Origin: Allorhodopirellula heiligendammensis
Lineage (GTDB): Bacteria > Planctomycetota > Planctomycetia > Pirellulales > Pirellulaceae
Reading direction: 5' to 3'
DNA: 64,000 nucleotides
NCBI RefSeq assembly: GCF_007860105.1
Contig: NZ_SJPU01000001.1
Span: 2,253,700 to 2,317,699, forward strand
Shown piece by piece: positions 17,531 to 27,110 of the stretch (positions are counted from its first letter, which is position 1; each line of letters opens with the position of its first letter). The notes below the pieces were generated by a model. The model did not search any database and was not told the DNA's origin. It saw only the letters and a program-made list of their open reading frames with translations. Position numbers and translations under genes: made by a program.

Positions 17531-19969
17531 TCACTCGTCGAAATTCGTGGGCGGCTCAATCGGGGCTTGGACAATCTCGGCGATCTTGCCATTCTTCTGT
17601 AGTTCAATCCCCCGCCCACCCCGGGAGGTCGTACGATACTTGGCGGTGGAGATTGTCTTCTTGGCACCGCGGTTCGTAACGACCGTCATCAGATCACGAT
17701 CAGCAACGGATGTCTTGAAACCGAGTAAGCGATCAGTGTTCGCGAGCTTGATTAGCAGAACGCCTTTTCCTGCACCGGAGAGGTAATTGACCTCGTCGAC
17801 AGGACACACCATCGCCCGGGCGTCGGCAGAAACCGCGAGCACCGTCTCGGTACCATGCACCGTGACGACATCGACGATCGACGCACCGGCCGTCAGCCGG
17901 GCGAACCGGCGTCCGGCGCGGGTGGAGGGTTCCGCAAATGAGGGCAAGCCAAACCGGAGGGAATAACCATCGCTCGAGACTGCCAGCGCATGCGTTTCAG
18001 GGTAGTACACGCCTTTGGGATCCTCGCTGATGTTACCGATCACGCGTGGATCAAACGACAGTGCCGCAACGATCCGCTCGCCATCTTTGAATTTAAATAG
18101 CTTCTGGATCGGTTCGCCAAATCCTGTCGACGCCGGGATGTCCTGCATGCGAGCGGTGTAGCAAACCCCGAGCGAGCTGAAAAATGCGATCGTTTCTCGA
18201 GTGTTGCCTGCCACACAGGCGAGTACCTGGTCGCCCTGGCGTAGTCGACTCTTGGATGGATCCGCGATCAGCTTTTGGCGTTTCACCCAGCCATCGACGG
18301 TGACCATCACGTGGCAGTTCTCTGCGACGATGAAATCCTCCTCGGTATACTCGACTTCTTCAGTCGGCACGGTGATCTTGGTTCGTCGCCGACCTTCGTC
18401 GCCTTTACCGTAGTCGGTCACGAGCGAGGTGAGTTCGTCACGGATGATGTTCCATCGTCCTGAGGAGGCAAAATCCTCGTGGTCATCGGCGAGCAGTTTT
18501 TCGATCTCCGTGACGCGTTTCCGCTTGGCTTTGAGTTCGTCGAGGATCACGTTGATTTCCAGACGTGCCAACCGATAGAGTTTCAGCTCGAGAATGGCAT
18601 CGGTTTGTTCCGCATCGAGCCCCCCCTTTTCAGCAGGGAACCGCTTCATGATCTTGGCAGCCGCATCGGCTTTACCGTCGCTGCCGCGGATGATCTTGAT
18701 GATTGTATCGAGAGCGTCGAAGACAATCGCAAAACCCTCGAGGATGTGGATCCGCCGCAGCAAGGAGTTCAGTTCGTTCGTCAGGCGTGCGGTGAGGACG
18801 TCGAACCGGAACTTAAGGAAATACCACAGGATCTCTTTGAGGGACAATCGGCGGGGCGAACCGACCTCAGGATTCTCAGTGGGTGTCAGACATGTCAGGT
18901 TGACATTGAAGTTCGTCTGCAGAGGTGTGTGCTTGTAGAGAAACGCGAGCACCTTCTCGGGATCCGCATTCTTTTTCAGCAGCAGATCCACCCGAATGTC
19001 TTCGCTCGAGAGATCACGGACTTCCTCGACAAGCGGCAGTTTGTTGGCGTAAACGAGTTCGGTAATCCGTTCCACCATCTGAGCTTTGTTGACGCCGAAC
19101 GGGATCTCCGTGATGCGCAGGATATCACCAGTCTTCGTCGATTCCGCGACTTCACCAACGCCGCGCAGTTTGATCGTGCCCGTCCCCGTCGCGTAGATCT
19201 CTCGCAGTTCGTCCTTGCTATTGACGATCAGCCCACCGGTGGGAAAGTCCGGGCCAGAGATCGCGTCGGCAGCAACAAGCTGGTAGTCCTTGATCTCAGG
19301 GTCTCGCAGCAATTTCAATAAAGCGTTGCAGACTTCCTTCAAGTTGTGTGGCGGTATGTTCGTGGCCATGCCGACGGCGATCCCCGTGGCACCGTTGACG
19401 AGCATGTTCGGAACACGTGAGGGCAGTACGACAGGTTCTTCACGGGTGCCGTCGTAGCTCGGTTTGAACGCGACGGTTCGCGTCGCAAGGTCCGCCAGAA
19501 CTTCCGAGGCGATCGGCATCATGCGGCATTCGGTATACCGCATCGCCGCGGCGTTGTCGCCGTCAATGCTGCCGAAGTTGCCGCTGCCGTCGATCATCGG
19601 CATGCGGAGCGAGAACGACTGACTCATCCGCACGAGGGCTTCGTAAATCGAGCTATCACCATGGGGGTGGTAATTACCCATCACGTCGCCGACGACTTTG
19701 GCACACTTGCGGTGCTTCGCAGTGGAGTCGAGTCGCTGCTGGAACATCGTATAGAGGATCCGCCGCTGAACCGGCTTGAGTCCATCCCGGACATCGGGAA
19801 GGGCGCGTGATGTGATCACCGAGAGCGAATAGTTCAGATATCGATCCTGAGCCGCCATCCGCAGAGGGATGTTCTCAATCTCACGGAACATGGATTCGTC
19901 AGGGACGCCGCCACGTTTGGATTTTCTGTTATTCGTGCCGTTTGTGGAGGAAGAACGCCGTTTTGCCAC
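17531..19969 (-). CDS. Type IIA DNA topoisomerase subunit A (GyrA/ParC type)
   Basis: DNA breakage-reunion subunit. The catalytic tyrosine is Y145 in AAMRYTECRM. The quinolone-region block is HPHGDSSIYEALV, with S106 and E110 at the positions of E. coli GyrA S83 and D87. The coiled-coil tower and C-gate follow, then beta-pinwheel blades from about 510. The canonical GyrA box (QRRGGKG) is absent from the first blade, which reads LIADPSKSRLRQGDQV. A partial look-alike, SRGGRG, occurs only in the last blade near the C-terminus. This argues for topoisomerase IV-like or unusual gyrase activity. The N-terminus has a basic Ser/Asn-rich extension of about 25 residues. First gene of the A-B operon, reading away from the secreted-protein genes at 20.4 kb. 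Confidence 0.95.
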   Translation of the reverse strand: MAKRRSSSTNGTNNRKSKRGGVPDESMFREIENIPLRMAAQDRYLNYSLSVITSRALPDVRDGLKPVQRRILYTMFQQRLDSTAKHRKCAKVVGDVMGNYHPHGDSSIYEALVRMSQSFSLRMPMIDGSGNFGSIDGDNAAAMRYTECRMMPIASEVLADLATRTVAFKPSYDGTREEPVVLPSRVPNMLVNGATGIAVGMATNIPPHNLKEVCNALLKLLRDPEIKDYQLVAADAISGPDFPTGGLIVNSKDELREIYATGTGTIKLRGVGEVAESTKTGDILRITEIPFGVNKAQMVERITELVYANKLPLVEEVRDLSSEDIRVDLLLKKNADPEKVLAFLYKHTPLQTNFNVNLTCLTPTENPEVGSPRRLSLKEILWYFLKFRFDVLTARLTNELNSLLRRIHILEGFAIVFDALDTIIKIIRGSDGKADAAAKIMKRFPAEKGGLDAEQTDAILELKLYRLARLEINVILDELKAKRKRVTEIEKLLADDHEDFASSGRWNIIRDELTSLVTDYGKGDEGRRRTKITVPTEEVEYTEEDFIVAENCHVMVTVDGWVKRQKLIADPSKSRLRQGDQVLACVAGNTRETIAFFSSLGVCYTARMQDIPASTGFGEPIQKLFKFKDGERIVAALSFDPRVIGNISEDPKGVYYPETHALAVSSDGYSLRFGLPSFAEPSTRAGRRFARLTAGASIVDVVTVHGTETVLAVSADARAMVCPVDEVNYLSGAGKGVLLIKLANTDRLLGFKTSVADRDLMTVVTNRGAKKTISTAKYRTTSRGGRGIELQKNGKIAEIVQAPIEPPTNFDE

Positions 19970-20447
19970 GCCTGGTGGTTCCTGTCGTATTGGTATGCGA
20001 GCGAATGTGCTGTCCGAAGCCGAGGTTTGGGGGTTATAGCGACCCTGTGCCTAGTAGCGAAACCCTAACGGCTGTCCCGTTACAGGGATCGGAACGAAAC
20101 GCTTCAAACTGAAGCGATTTCTCGATGGAAGGTATGGTGCGTGCCAGAGAGCCCGTGAGCGCAGTTATTAACTTCAATCCACCCTCACTGAATCGGCGTG
20201 CTCTCGGTAGGGCCGAGCGCGACGATCGCGTTCATGCTGACCGAAATTGCAATACCCGGGATAAATCTGCCCGCCGTGGGCGGACATCCGCTTCTAACGA
20301 ATATGCAAATTCGCCCTAAACTGGCGGTCTTAGCGACAGCGGAGGAACATCTGGTGCCCCACCGTCTCGGTTGCCGAAATCATCAAAAGTAAACATCTCA
20401 TCCAGGTCACACTCCCATCCGGGTCGTCGTTCAGGAGGAACGCGCAC
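19970..20447. other. Divergent intergenic region
   Basis: These 478 bases separate the topoisomerase operon (leftward) from a secreted-protein gene (rightward), so promoters for both should lie here. I see a perfect 7-bp hairpin at 20100-20116 and no credible gene; the two short frames at 20.1-20.4 kb show no protein-like pattern. A strong Shine-Dalgarno sequence, AGGAGGA at 20433-20439, precedes the gene at 20448. Confidence 0.6.
20100..20116 (+). promoter_or_regulatory. Perfect 7-bp stem-loop in the divergent region
   Basis: CGCTTCA, loop AAC, TGAAGCG. No T-run follows on either strand, so it is not a good intrinsic terminator. It may be an operator or an mRNA structure in the leader of one of the flanking genes. 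Confidence 0.35.
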
Positions 20448-21059
20448 ATGAAGCGAAACATCAATCAAGCCGTGGCGACGGCCCGCACCGCCGCACGGCG
20501 TTCTAAAAATGTCGTAGTCGCACTGGCGGCGTCGGCGTCGTTATTCTCCTGTGGTACGGCAGCGCACGCCTTCGGCGGTCATGGCTACGCAGGTGGCGAA
20601 CGCATCGTCAGTTCGAGAGTGGTCAGCGATACGGTCGTCGGCGACACCGGCGGCGGTGAGTCAACTCTGACGAGCGACTCAAGTTCCAGCGGTGACTGTG
20701 CCAATGGAAACTGTGGCGGGGGCGGCCTGCACGGCGGACTCGTTGACGGGGGTATGGTGCAGGGGCGTGAATATGGTCAACCCGACCTGTTTTACAACTT
20801 TTACACGCAGGGCGCCGCCAATTCCGCCAACGCGCAAATGTACGTCTCGCCGGTGCCCGTGCCGCAGCACGTCGGGCATACCTACCTGACGTACCAGCCT
20901 TTTTACCCGCATGAGATGCTTTATAAGCACCATGACCGATTCCATAACTATTATGACGGTGGACGCGGGATGAACCGGACGCACGTCTCGTATTACTATC
21001 CGCCAGTTCGGACTGGCCTGAGCAATTTCTACTGGAACGTGCTGCGAATCCCTCGCTAG
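20448..21059 (+). CDS. Secreted Gly/Ser- and Tyr-rich protein, function unknown
   Basis: Exported 203-residue protein that I do not recognise as a named family. The signal region is basic (KRNINQ...RRSK) then hydrophobic (NVVVALAASASLFS), with an AHA cleavage site near 40; a cysteine just before it makes a lipoprotein signal possible but not canonical. The mature part has a Ser/Gly-rich low-complexity stretch with two cysteines (DCANGNCGGGG). Its second half is rich in Tyr, His and Pro (LTYQPFYPHEM, HVSYYYPP), as in small cell-wall or surface proteins of planctomycetes. Start supported by AGGAGGA eight bases upstream. The next gene, 44 bases on, is of the same general kind, and the two are likely co-transcribed. 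Confidence 0.75.
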   Translation: MKRNINQAVATARTAARRSKNVVVALAASASLFSCGTAAHAFGGHGYAGGERIVSSRVVSDTVVGDTGGGESTLTSDSSSSGDCANGNCGGGGLHGGLVDGGMVQGREYGQPDLFYNFYTQGAANSANAQMYVSPVPVPQHVGHTYLTYQPFYPHEMLYKHHDRFHNYYDGGRGMNRTHVSYYYPPVRTGLSNFYWNVLRIPR

Positions 21060-21103
21060 AGGAATTCCCCGGCCCAACTCATTCACCGATCAGGAACTCT
21101 GTC

Positions 21104-21490
21104 ATGATGCGAAAAACGCTACTCTCTCTGGCGCTGGTCGCCGCCTCCGCGTGCGGCGGGGTCACAGGAACATCGTCCGCCCAGGCCGGCGATTTCTATG
21201 GGATGACGAATATTTGGAACATGAATTACGCCCAGACTCGGCCCTGGCATGGCAACTACTACTATGCCCCGTACGGTCAACCCACGGCGCTCGTCGCGCC
21301 GCCGACAGTCAGCATGCGTCAAACGTATTCGTGGGGCGTCAGTCAGAATTTGATGTATCCTGTCCACTCGCAATTCGGACGCAGTGCCACGCAACCCGGT
21401 GCCGCTGCGCCCGGTCAGTTTCTAGCGACACCGAATTGGCCCAGCCATACCGATCAGTACGGCATCTACTACGTGCGCGGTCCTTGGTGA
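21104..21490 (+). CDS. Small secreted Tyr/Trp/Pro-rich protein, function unknown
   Basis: Exported 128-residue protein without a family I can name. The signal peptide (MRKTLLSLALVAASACGG) ends either at AQA near residue 28 or, less canonically, at a lipid-modified cysteine. The mature chain is small and aromatic: FYGMTNIWNMNY, GNYYYAPYGQP, QYGIYYVRGPW. It resembles its upstream neighbour in composition and gene order. Role inferred only as a surface or matrix component. Confidence 0.7.
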   Translation: MMRKTLLSLALVAASACGGVTGTSSAQAGDFYGMTNIWNMNYAQTRPWHGNYYYAPYGQPTALVAPPTVSMRQTYSWGVSQNLMYPVHSQFGRSATQPGAAAPGQFLATPNWPSHTDQYGIYYVRGPW

Positions 21491-21526
21491 GCCCCCTCGC
21501 AATTCCCTGAAGCGGGCAAAGTTCGC

Positions 21527-22951
21527 CTAGGTTTCATAGTGAATCTTGCCGTGCTTTTGCGAACGGCTGATTTTATCAAGGCTGTAGAGTCCAGCGAGAA
21601 TGAATTCGACGCATGAAGCCCGCATGGCTTCGTTCTCGCTGGCGTTGACTTCGAACGCCCGGTCCCAGGCCGGTGGCACGTTTTGCAACCGCTCAGCATA
21701 GTGACTACTGGGCAACATATCGCCAACTTCCACACGAACACCACCGCGAAAGATTTCCGCAATCTCCGCTAAGCCGTGTTCCTCGATGTACTCACTGAAG
21801 ACGATCTGGATGGCTTCGGCGATCACATTGTCGAGCACTTGGCGCTCGCTCATCTGGTGAGTGCCCATCAAGTCAAGTTCGAGTTTGCCGAGTGAGCTCG
21901 CGTAGAGATGCCCGAGATCGCTGATCCGTGGCACCGCAGGCGACTCGCCATGGACAATGCCCCGTTGCCGAGCCGAGGCGACAATGGTGCGGAAATTGGC
22001 CAGCGAGAACCGGGCGGAGACGCCTGAGGATTGATCGACGTATTTACTCTGCCTCGCTCGGTTCGTGATTTCTTCGATGACCTGGTACATGAACAGGGGT
22101 ACGTGCACTGGGTACTCACCACCGAGATCCTCGCCAATCTCCTGTTGCAGGATCTCAATTCCCTGCTCGCGTTCACGTGGATAGTGAGTTTGAACGATCG
22201 TGCCAATTCTATCTTTAAGCTGTGGGATAACCTTGCCACTGCGGTTGTAAGTAGCGGGGTTAGCGGAGAATAGGATCATCACATCGACGTCAAATCGAAT
22301 GGGGTAACCCCGGATCTGCACATCACGCTCTTCGAGAATGTTGAACAGTCCGACTTGCACGAGGTCGTCGAGCTCAGGTAATTCGTTCATCGCAAAGATT
22401 CCCCGGTGCATGCGGGGAATCAGCCCCAAAGCCAGCGCTTCTTCGGAGCTCATGCTGACGCCACCGGTCAGTTTCGCAGGGTCGATTTCGCCAATAATGT
22501 CCGCAAACTTCGTTCCCGGGCTGAGCCGCTCGGCGTACCGCTCACTCCGGGGCCACCATGCGATGGGAATGTCAGCGGGATCGTGCTGCTCGACGAACCG
22601 CCGGCCCGCAGCAGAAATAGGTGCAAGAGGATCCTCATGCACCGGCATCTCCGCGTGGTCGATATAAGGCAGATAGGGATCGAGGAACTGGACAAGCTGC
22701 CGCATCAGGCGGCTCTTGGCTTGACCTTTCTCACCTAAGAACAGCATGTCATGCCCAGCCAAAAGAGCGAGGTTAATCTCGGGGATGACTGTATCTTCGT
22801 AGCCCACGATGCCGGGAAAGAGCTCGTCACCGGCAGCGAGCATTTGCGAAAAGTTGTCGCGAATTTCCCTTTTGACAGTTTTTGACCGCCAGCCTTGGCT
22901 GAGCAGGTCGCGAAGGTTGGTCGGAGCTGGAGGAGATAAATTCGTGCTCAC
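21527..22951 (-). CDS. MoxR/magnesium chelatase I-like AAA+ ATPase
   Basis: AAA+ ATPase of the Mg-chelatase/MoxR branch, a group that remodels proteins, usually with a von Willebrand A partner. The P-loop reads GEKGQAKS, an accepted variant, and Walker B is [31 protein letters not shown] contains sensor 1 and the arginine finger region. Residues 1-45 form a distinct N-terminal extension. At 474 residues it is longer than MoxR (about 330) and matches a planctomycete form often annotated as a magnesium chelatase. No VWA gene lies beside it; downstream on its strand there is only a convergent secreted-protein gene. It is divergent from the ABC-2 permease gene. Confidence 0.85.
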   Translation of the reverse strand: MSTNLSPPAPTNLRDLLSQGWRSKTVKREIRDNFSQMLAAGDELFPGIVGYEDTVIPEINLALLAGHDMLFLGEKGQAKSRLMRQLVQFLDPYLPYIDHAEMPVHEDPLAPISAAGRRFVEQHDPADIPIAWWPRSERYAERLSPGTKFADIIGEIDPAKLTGGVSMSSEEALALGLIPRMHRGIFAMNELPELDDLVQVGLFNILEERDVQIRGYPIRFDVDVMILFSANPATYNRSGKVIPQLKDRIGTIVQTHYPREREQGIEILQQEIGEDLGGEYPVHVPLFMYQVIEEITNRARQSKYVDQSSGVSARFSLANFRTIVASARQRGIVHGESPAVPRISDLGHLYASSLGKLELDLMGTHQMSERQVLDNVIAEAIQIVFSEYIEEHGLAEIAEIFRGGVRVEVGDMLPSSHYAERLQNVPPAWDRAFEVNASENEAMRASCVEFILAGLYSLDKISRSQKHGKIHYET

Positions 22952-23334
22952 GGGGCGTTCTCGTTAGAAAGTTTGAAGTCGATGAGAATCAGTCACGTTC
23001 GTCGTAGTCTTGCGGTGCCCATTGACCAGTCGGCAGGCGGACAACGCAGACCCTCTACACTGAAATAAATACGTCAGTCTGCCTAGCGGTCGACTCACCG
23101 GCGATCGAGACGAGCAACCAGCGCGCCGTCGATCGACCATAGTCAGACCGCAGATGCGAAGGCTCGCGAGAGACCTGCTCATCCCTCGACCATCCATTGC
23201 ATCGCCGCGTGAGTGGAAAATCAACCGCCGCCCACTCACTGCTGCAGAAAATGAGTTTTCGGCAAACCAAACGAGGTCAGGCTGCGTAGCCTCCAGACCT
23301 ATCAAACTTTTTCCTTCGTTTTGAGTTGCCGAGC
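22952..23334. other. Divergent intergenic region, ATPase / ABC permease
   Basis: About 380 bases between two divergent genes. It must contain both promoters, but no clear -35/-10 pair, hairpin or operator stood out. A 202-codon frame on the minus strand crosses it and overlaps the permease start; its composition is not protein-like. Confidence 0.5.
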
Positions 23335-25119
23335 ATGATCGCTGGCCCATCCACCGCACACCTGTCGCCGATGTCGTTTCTCGATTCACTGGGCACTTCG
23401 TCGGATTCATGGCTGATGCTGGGGGCCATCGGAGAATGGTTGCCTTCATTTGCGACGCCAATTTGGGTGCTTTCGATCGGGTTACTGCTCGGTGCCATCG
23501 CCGTGGTCGTGGTTTTTGGCGTGCTCTCGCTACTCTCCTACGTGCCCGCTCTGGGTACGCTGGCGGATTCACCGAATCGCGGCGTGTCGGTGTCGCTCGT
23601 TGTGGGGGCGATCATTTCCGCCATCCTCTGCATTATCTATCTTCCGCAAGGGGGGGATAACCAGCAGTTATTGCTGCTGCCGCTGATCACGATTGGCTTG
23701 GGACTGGGTTTCGGACTGATCTATGGGATGTGGCATCGCACCCGCAGTGAATGGTTGTCAATGCTAGGCGAAGGAGTCGTGCCTTACTTGCTGGGAACGG
23801 CCGGCGTATTCGCTGGTCTGGGACTGCTACTGACGCCCTTTATCGAAAAACCTCAGGCAATTCTGGCAAGCATCCCCGCTGTGAATGTGTTTAGCGACGG
23901 CACGCAGGTGGAGATCGCGACCATTGATCCAGCCTCGGGTGACGAACCAGAGTACTTAGCTGCGGATATTCAATACAACTTCCGCAGTGTGGCTGAACTG
24001 ACCATCGAGAGCGACAAAAAGGTTTTCTTGGCAGACTCCGCTGATCCTGCCACCTTCTCGCGAGCACCGGTCGAATTGAATCCGGGCAGCAACGAAGCGA
24101 TCAAATACAAATACGAAGACCGGGAACAGCCACCGATTCCTGGCGACCCGAGCAAATTGCATATCTACAATCAAGAAATCGATCCAGCGCAAGTGGTGTT
24201 TACCTTCAAAAACTTGCCGCAGGTTCCACAAGCGTCATCCATTGTCTTCACGGCCATCATCTTCTTCTTGGGGATCACGGGATTGATAGCGATGCGTCAA
24301 GCCGCCCCCCGAGTGTGGGCACTTGCATTGTCGACGGCCAAGAACGAGATGGCCCAGCCGCTCTATCTGCTGCTCCTGTCGCTGGGTGGGTTTGGTATCC
24401 TCCTGTTCGGGATCTTCCCGTTTTACACTCTCGGCGACGATATTCGATTGCTCAAGGACAGTGCTGTCACTCTGATCATGATCATGGGCATGCTGTTGGC
24501 CGTTTGGAGTGCGGGTACATCGGTCAGCGATGAAATTGAAGGACGAACCGCACTGACCGTGTTGAGTAAACCTGTGAGCCGTCGATCGTTCGTGTTGGGC
24601 AAGTACGCTGGCATCATGCTGAGTGTGATGGTGTTCTTCGTCATCCTGTCAGCTGTCTTGATGGTCGTGCTCAGTTACAAGCCGATTTACGACGCGCGAG
24701 AATCCAGTGGTGCCACACCCACCTGGCAGGTCGGACATGAAGAGATCATGACCACGCTACCAGTGATTGGGTTGTATTTCATGGAGACGATGGCGATCGG
24801 TGGGATTGCCGTCGCGTTAGCCACACGTTTGCCTCTATTAGCGAACTTCATCACCTGTTTTTCCATCTACGTGATCGGGAACCTCACCAGCCCGTTGGTG
24901 GCCGCGGCCAAGGAGAATACGGAACTCGTAGGGTTTATTGGAAAGTTAATCGCCGTGGTCGTGCCCAACTTGAACTCATTCAACGTCCAGGCGGCGGTGG
25001 ATTCAGGGAGTGCCGTGCCGTTGATCTACCTCGCGGGTGCATTCAACTATCTCTTTGTGTTCGTCGTCGCGGTATGGATGTTGGCGATGTTGATGTTTGA
25101 GGATCGCGACTTGGCGTAG
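23335..25119 (+). CDS. ABC-2-type transport permease
   Basis: Polytopic membrane protein of the ABC-2 permease class. Two N-terminal helices (PIWVLSIGLLLGAIAVV, VSVSLVVGAIISAILC) and two more precede a large extracytoplasmic domain (about 180-300). A six-helix ABC-2 core follows, with the diagnostic cytoplasmic block DEIEGRTALTVLSKPVSRRSFVLGKY. The frame opens with a TTG at 23326; I take the ATG at 23335, and an ATG at 23371 is also possible. No intact ABC ATPase that could power it is encoded nearby. The gene 101 bases downstream is an ABC protein with ruined ATP-binding motifs, so its motor is either elsewhere or absent. Confidence 0.85.
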   Translation: MIAGPSTAHLSPMSFLDSLGTSSDSWLMLGAIGEWLPSFATPIWVLSIGLLLGAIAVVVVFGVLSLLSYVPALGTLADSPNRGVSVSLVVGAIISAILCIIYLPQGGDNQQLLLLPLITIGLGLGFGLIYGMWHRTRSEWLSMLGEGVVPYLLGTAGVFAGLGLLLTPFIEKPQAILASIPAVNVFSDGTQVEIATIDPASGDEPEYLAADIQYNFRSVAELTIESDKKVFLADSADPATFSRAPVELNPGSNEAIKYKYEDREQPPIPGDPSKLHIYNQEIDPAQVVFTFKNLPQVPQASSIVFTAIIFFLGITGLIAMRQAAPRVWALALSTAKNEMAQPLYLLLLSLGGFGILLFGIFPFYTLGDDIRLLKDSAVTLIMIMGMLLAVWSAGTSVSDEIEGRTALTVLSKPVSRRSFVLGKYAGIMLSVMVFFVILSAVLMVVLSYKPIYDARESSGATPTWQVGHEEIMTTLPVIGLYFMETMAIGGIAVALATRLPLLANFITCFSIYVIGNLTSPLVAAAKENTELVGFIGKLIAVVVPNLNSFNVQAAVDSGSAVPLIYLAGAFNYLFVFVVAVWMLAMLMFEDRDLA

Positions 25120-25220
25120 TGATCCATGTCCAGAAAACACCTGCCGACCTGCTTGGTGTAGAATTAGATGTGACGATTTGAGCGGGTCAACGACGATTTG
25201 GATCATGAGGCGGGTGGAAC

Positions 25221-27104
25221 GTGAATCGATTTTCAACTTTGGATCAACCACGCCGAGAAACGGCGGCCTCCGGCGCCGTGTTTCATTGGTTTTGGGCGAT
25301 TGTTGCGGGACTTTCCGTACCCGTATTGATCGTTCTCTTCGGCATGGTTGCAGCGCTCGTTGATGACGGTGAACTCGCCCACCGACCGGGTGACGCCATC
25401 GAGCGTGGGCTCATGGGATCGCACGTTGAACTTGGCACCTACCTCCACATCCCGTTGACCGAGGGTTTCCAACGCCAAACGCCCTTTACACAGCTCCTGG
25501 AATTGGTTGCCCTGTGCGTTGCGGTAGCAGGTATTATTTGCGTAACCGTCTGGATCAATCGCTGGTCGTCGGACAGTCGGACACGAAGCGTAATCAAAAT
25601 GCTGCATCAGCGAGTGTTGCAGCAAAGTCTGAAACGCAGTGAAACCGAAGGGGCTGCGGCTCAACGATCTCGCGCAAAGCAGCTGATCTGCACCGAACTA
25701 CCAAACCTCAGCGTTGGCTTGTCGCTGTGGTATCGCGTGATTCCCCGCAGCGCTGTGATTCTGATCGGTTGTGTCGTCCTGGCGCTGCTTGTCAATATTT
25801 GGTTGGCAATCTTGGCGGTTGTCAGTGGCGCTGCGTTATGGTGGTTGTACGTCTGGCTGCGGAGCACGGGGTGGCTGGAGATGTCACAGTTCGAAATCTC
25901 GCAGATTCGTGAGCGACTCGTAGGACTGATCGGCGATGCACCCATGATGGGCCGCCTCCAAGCAGGCGGGCTCGCCGAGGACGCCTACGAGGGTGAACTC
26001 GATGCCTTGATGAGACGGCTTGCCGCCAATGATGCGAGGCAGGGCCGATTGTGGCCCTTGCTGATGTTTGCGAGCTGCATTGCTGTCGCGGTATTAGTGA
26101 TGGGACTCGGTGCCAATATTCTGCACGGCGAGCAGGGCCTGAGTCTGCCGGCCGCGCTAGTACTCGGAATGGCGCTGACGACGGCCGCGTTGTCGGCGGC
26201 GCGGCTGAACGAACTCGCTCGCCAACTCAAACTTAGCTCGCATGCGGCGGAAGCGGTGTATCTCTACCTGCAGCGTGGAGACGATGTGGCACCGAGCGAA
26301 CGTCTCGTGGGCATCGCCGGGCTGCGGGAATCCGTTGAGCTGCGGGATGTTTCACTATCGGACACAACCGGCAAACCGATTCTGCGGGAGCTGAGTCTAT
26401 CCTTGCGACCGAAATCACTCGTGGCGTTATTGGGTTCCGATGATGTGTCGACGCAGTCGTTAACCGAGTTACTGATGGGCTTCGGCCGGCCGCAGCGAGG
26501 CGTTGTTGAAATTGACGGCGTGACACTGAAAGACGTTCATCCTCAGGCACTCGCCAAACAGGTCATGTGGGTTGCTCCCGACGGGCCACTCTGGGAGGGC
26601 ACGATCACCGAAAACCTGATGTCTGGGGTGAGCAAGTCGGTTGACAAGCGAGACATGGTCAAAGTTCTCGAGCAATTGGGCATTTACGAGCAGATCACGC
26701 GGCTCAGTGATGGGCTCGAAACGATGGTCGGGCCCGTCACCGATTTACGAGATGGTCGCTCCAGCGACGGGTTATCGATGATGTCCCGCTATCTGCTTGG
26801 TATCGCGCGGGCGATGTTGCATCAACCTGCGATCGTATTGGTCAAGGAACCACCCGCGCCCACCGAACACGTCAACAGCGACCCCTGTTTGGTGGCCCTG
26901 CGGAGCCTCGCTGATGCCGGTTCTCTGGTGCTGGTACTGCCACGTCGACTACAGACACTTCGACAAGCCGATCGCGTGGTATTGCTCAACGGCCCCAATC
27001 TTGTTGGAGAGGGTGGTCATGCTGAATTACTCAATAGCAGCGATCTCTATCGCCATTTGAATTACCTCCTGTTCAATCCCTATCGCCATCGCGCGGGGGT
27101 TTGA
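25221..27104 (+). CDS. ABC exporter-like membrane protein with degenerate ATPase domain
   Basis: The layout is that of a type IV ABC half-exporter: transmembrane domain (about 20-330) then nucleotide-binding domain (about 365-610), 627 residues. The ATPase part keeps the fold but not the chemistry. The P-loop at 405-414 reads GSDDVSTQSL, with no lysine and most glycines lost. The Q-loop reads VAPDGPLW. The signature at 518-522 reads LSMMS instead of LSGGQ. Walker B reads IVLVKEPPA with K542 in place of the aspartate, though E543 remains. The H-loop histidine is lost (LPRRLQTL). The frame is otherwise intact and long, so this is a maintained pseudo-ATPase rather than a broken gene. It lies between an ABC-2 permease and a CPBP protease, 6 bases before the latter. 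Confidence 0.85.
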   Translation: MNRFSTLDQPRRETAASGAVFHWFWAIVAGLSVPVLIVLFGMVAALVDDGELAHRPGDAIERGLMGSHVELGTYLHIPLTEGFQRQTPFTQLLELVALCVAVAGIICVTVWINRWSSDSRTRSVIKMLHQRVLQQSLKRSETEGAAAQRSRAKQLICTELPNLSVGLSLWYRVIPRSAVILIGCVVLALLVNIWLAILAVVSGAALWWLYVWLRSTGWLEMSQFEISQIRERLVGLIGDAPMMGRLQAGGLAEDAYEGELDALMRRLAANDARQGRLWPLLMFASCIAVAVLVMGLGANILHGEQGLSLPAALVLGMALTTAALSAARLNELARQLKLSSHAAEAVYLYLQRGDDVAPSERLVGIAGLRESVELRDVSLSDTTGKPILRELSLSLRPKSLVALLGSDDVSTQSLTELLMGFGRPQRGVVEIDGVTLKDVHPQALAKQVMWVAPDGPLWEGTITENLMSGVSKSVDKRDMVKVLEQLGIYEQITRLSDGLETMVGPVTDLRDGRSSDGLSMMSRYLLGIARAMLHQPAIVLVKEPPAPTEHVNSDPCLVALRSLADAGSLVLVLPRRLQTLRQADRVVLLNGPNLVGEGGHAELLNSSDLYRHLNYLLFNPYRHRAGV

Positions 27105-27110
27105 ATCAAC

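Noticed and set aside
18479-19321. 280-codon open frame antisense to the topoisomerase A gene
   Set aside because: Fully inside a strongly conserved gene on the other strand; its translation has no recognisable motif and reflects GC-rich codon use.
20072-20085. CTGT-N6-ACAG resembling a LexA box
   Set aside because: E. coli-type boxes need an 8-base spacer; upstream of topoisomerase and secreted-protein genes it is most simply chance.
22964-23572. 202-codon minus-strand frame across the ATPase/permease gap
   Set aside because: Overlaps the permease N-terminus; Arg/Ser-rich composition is typical of a wrong-frame read.
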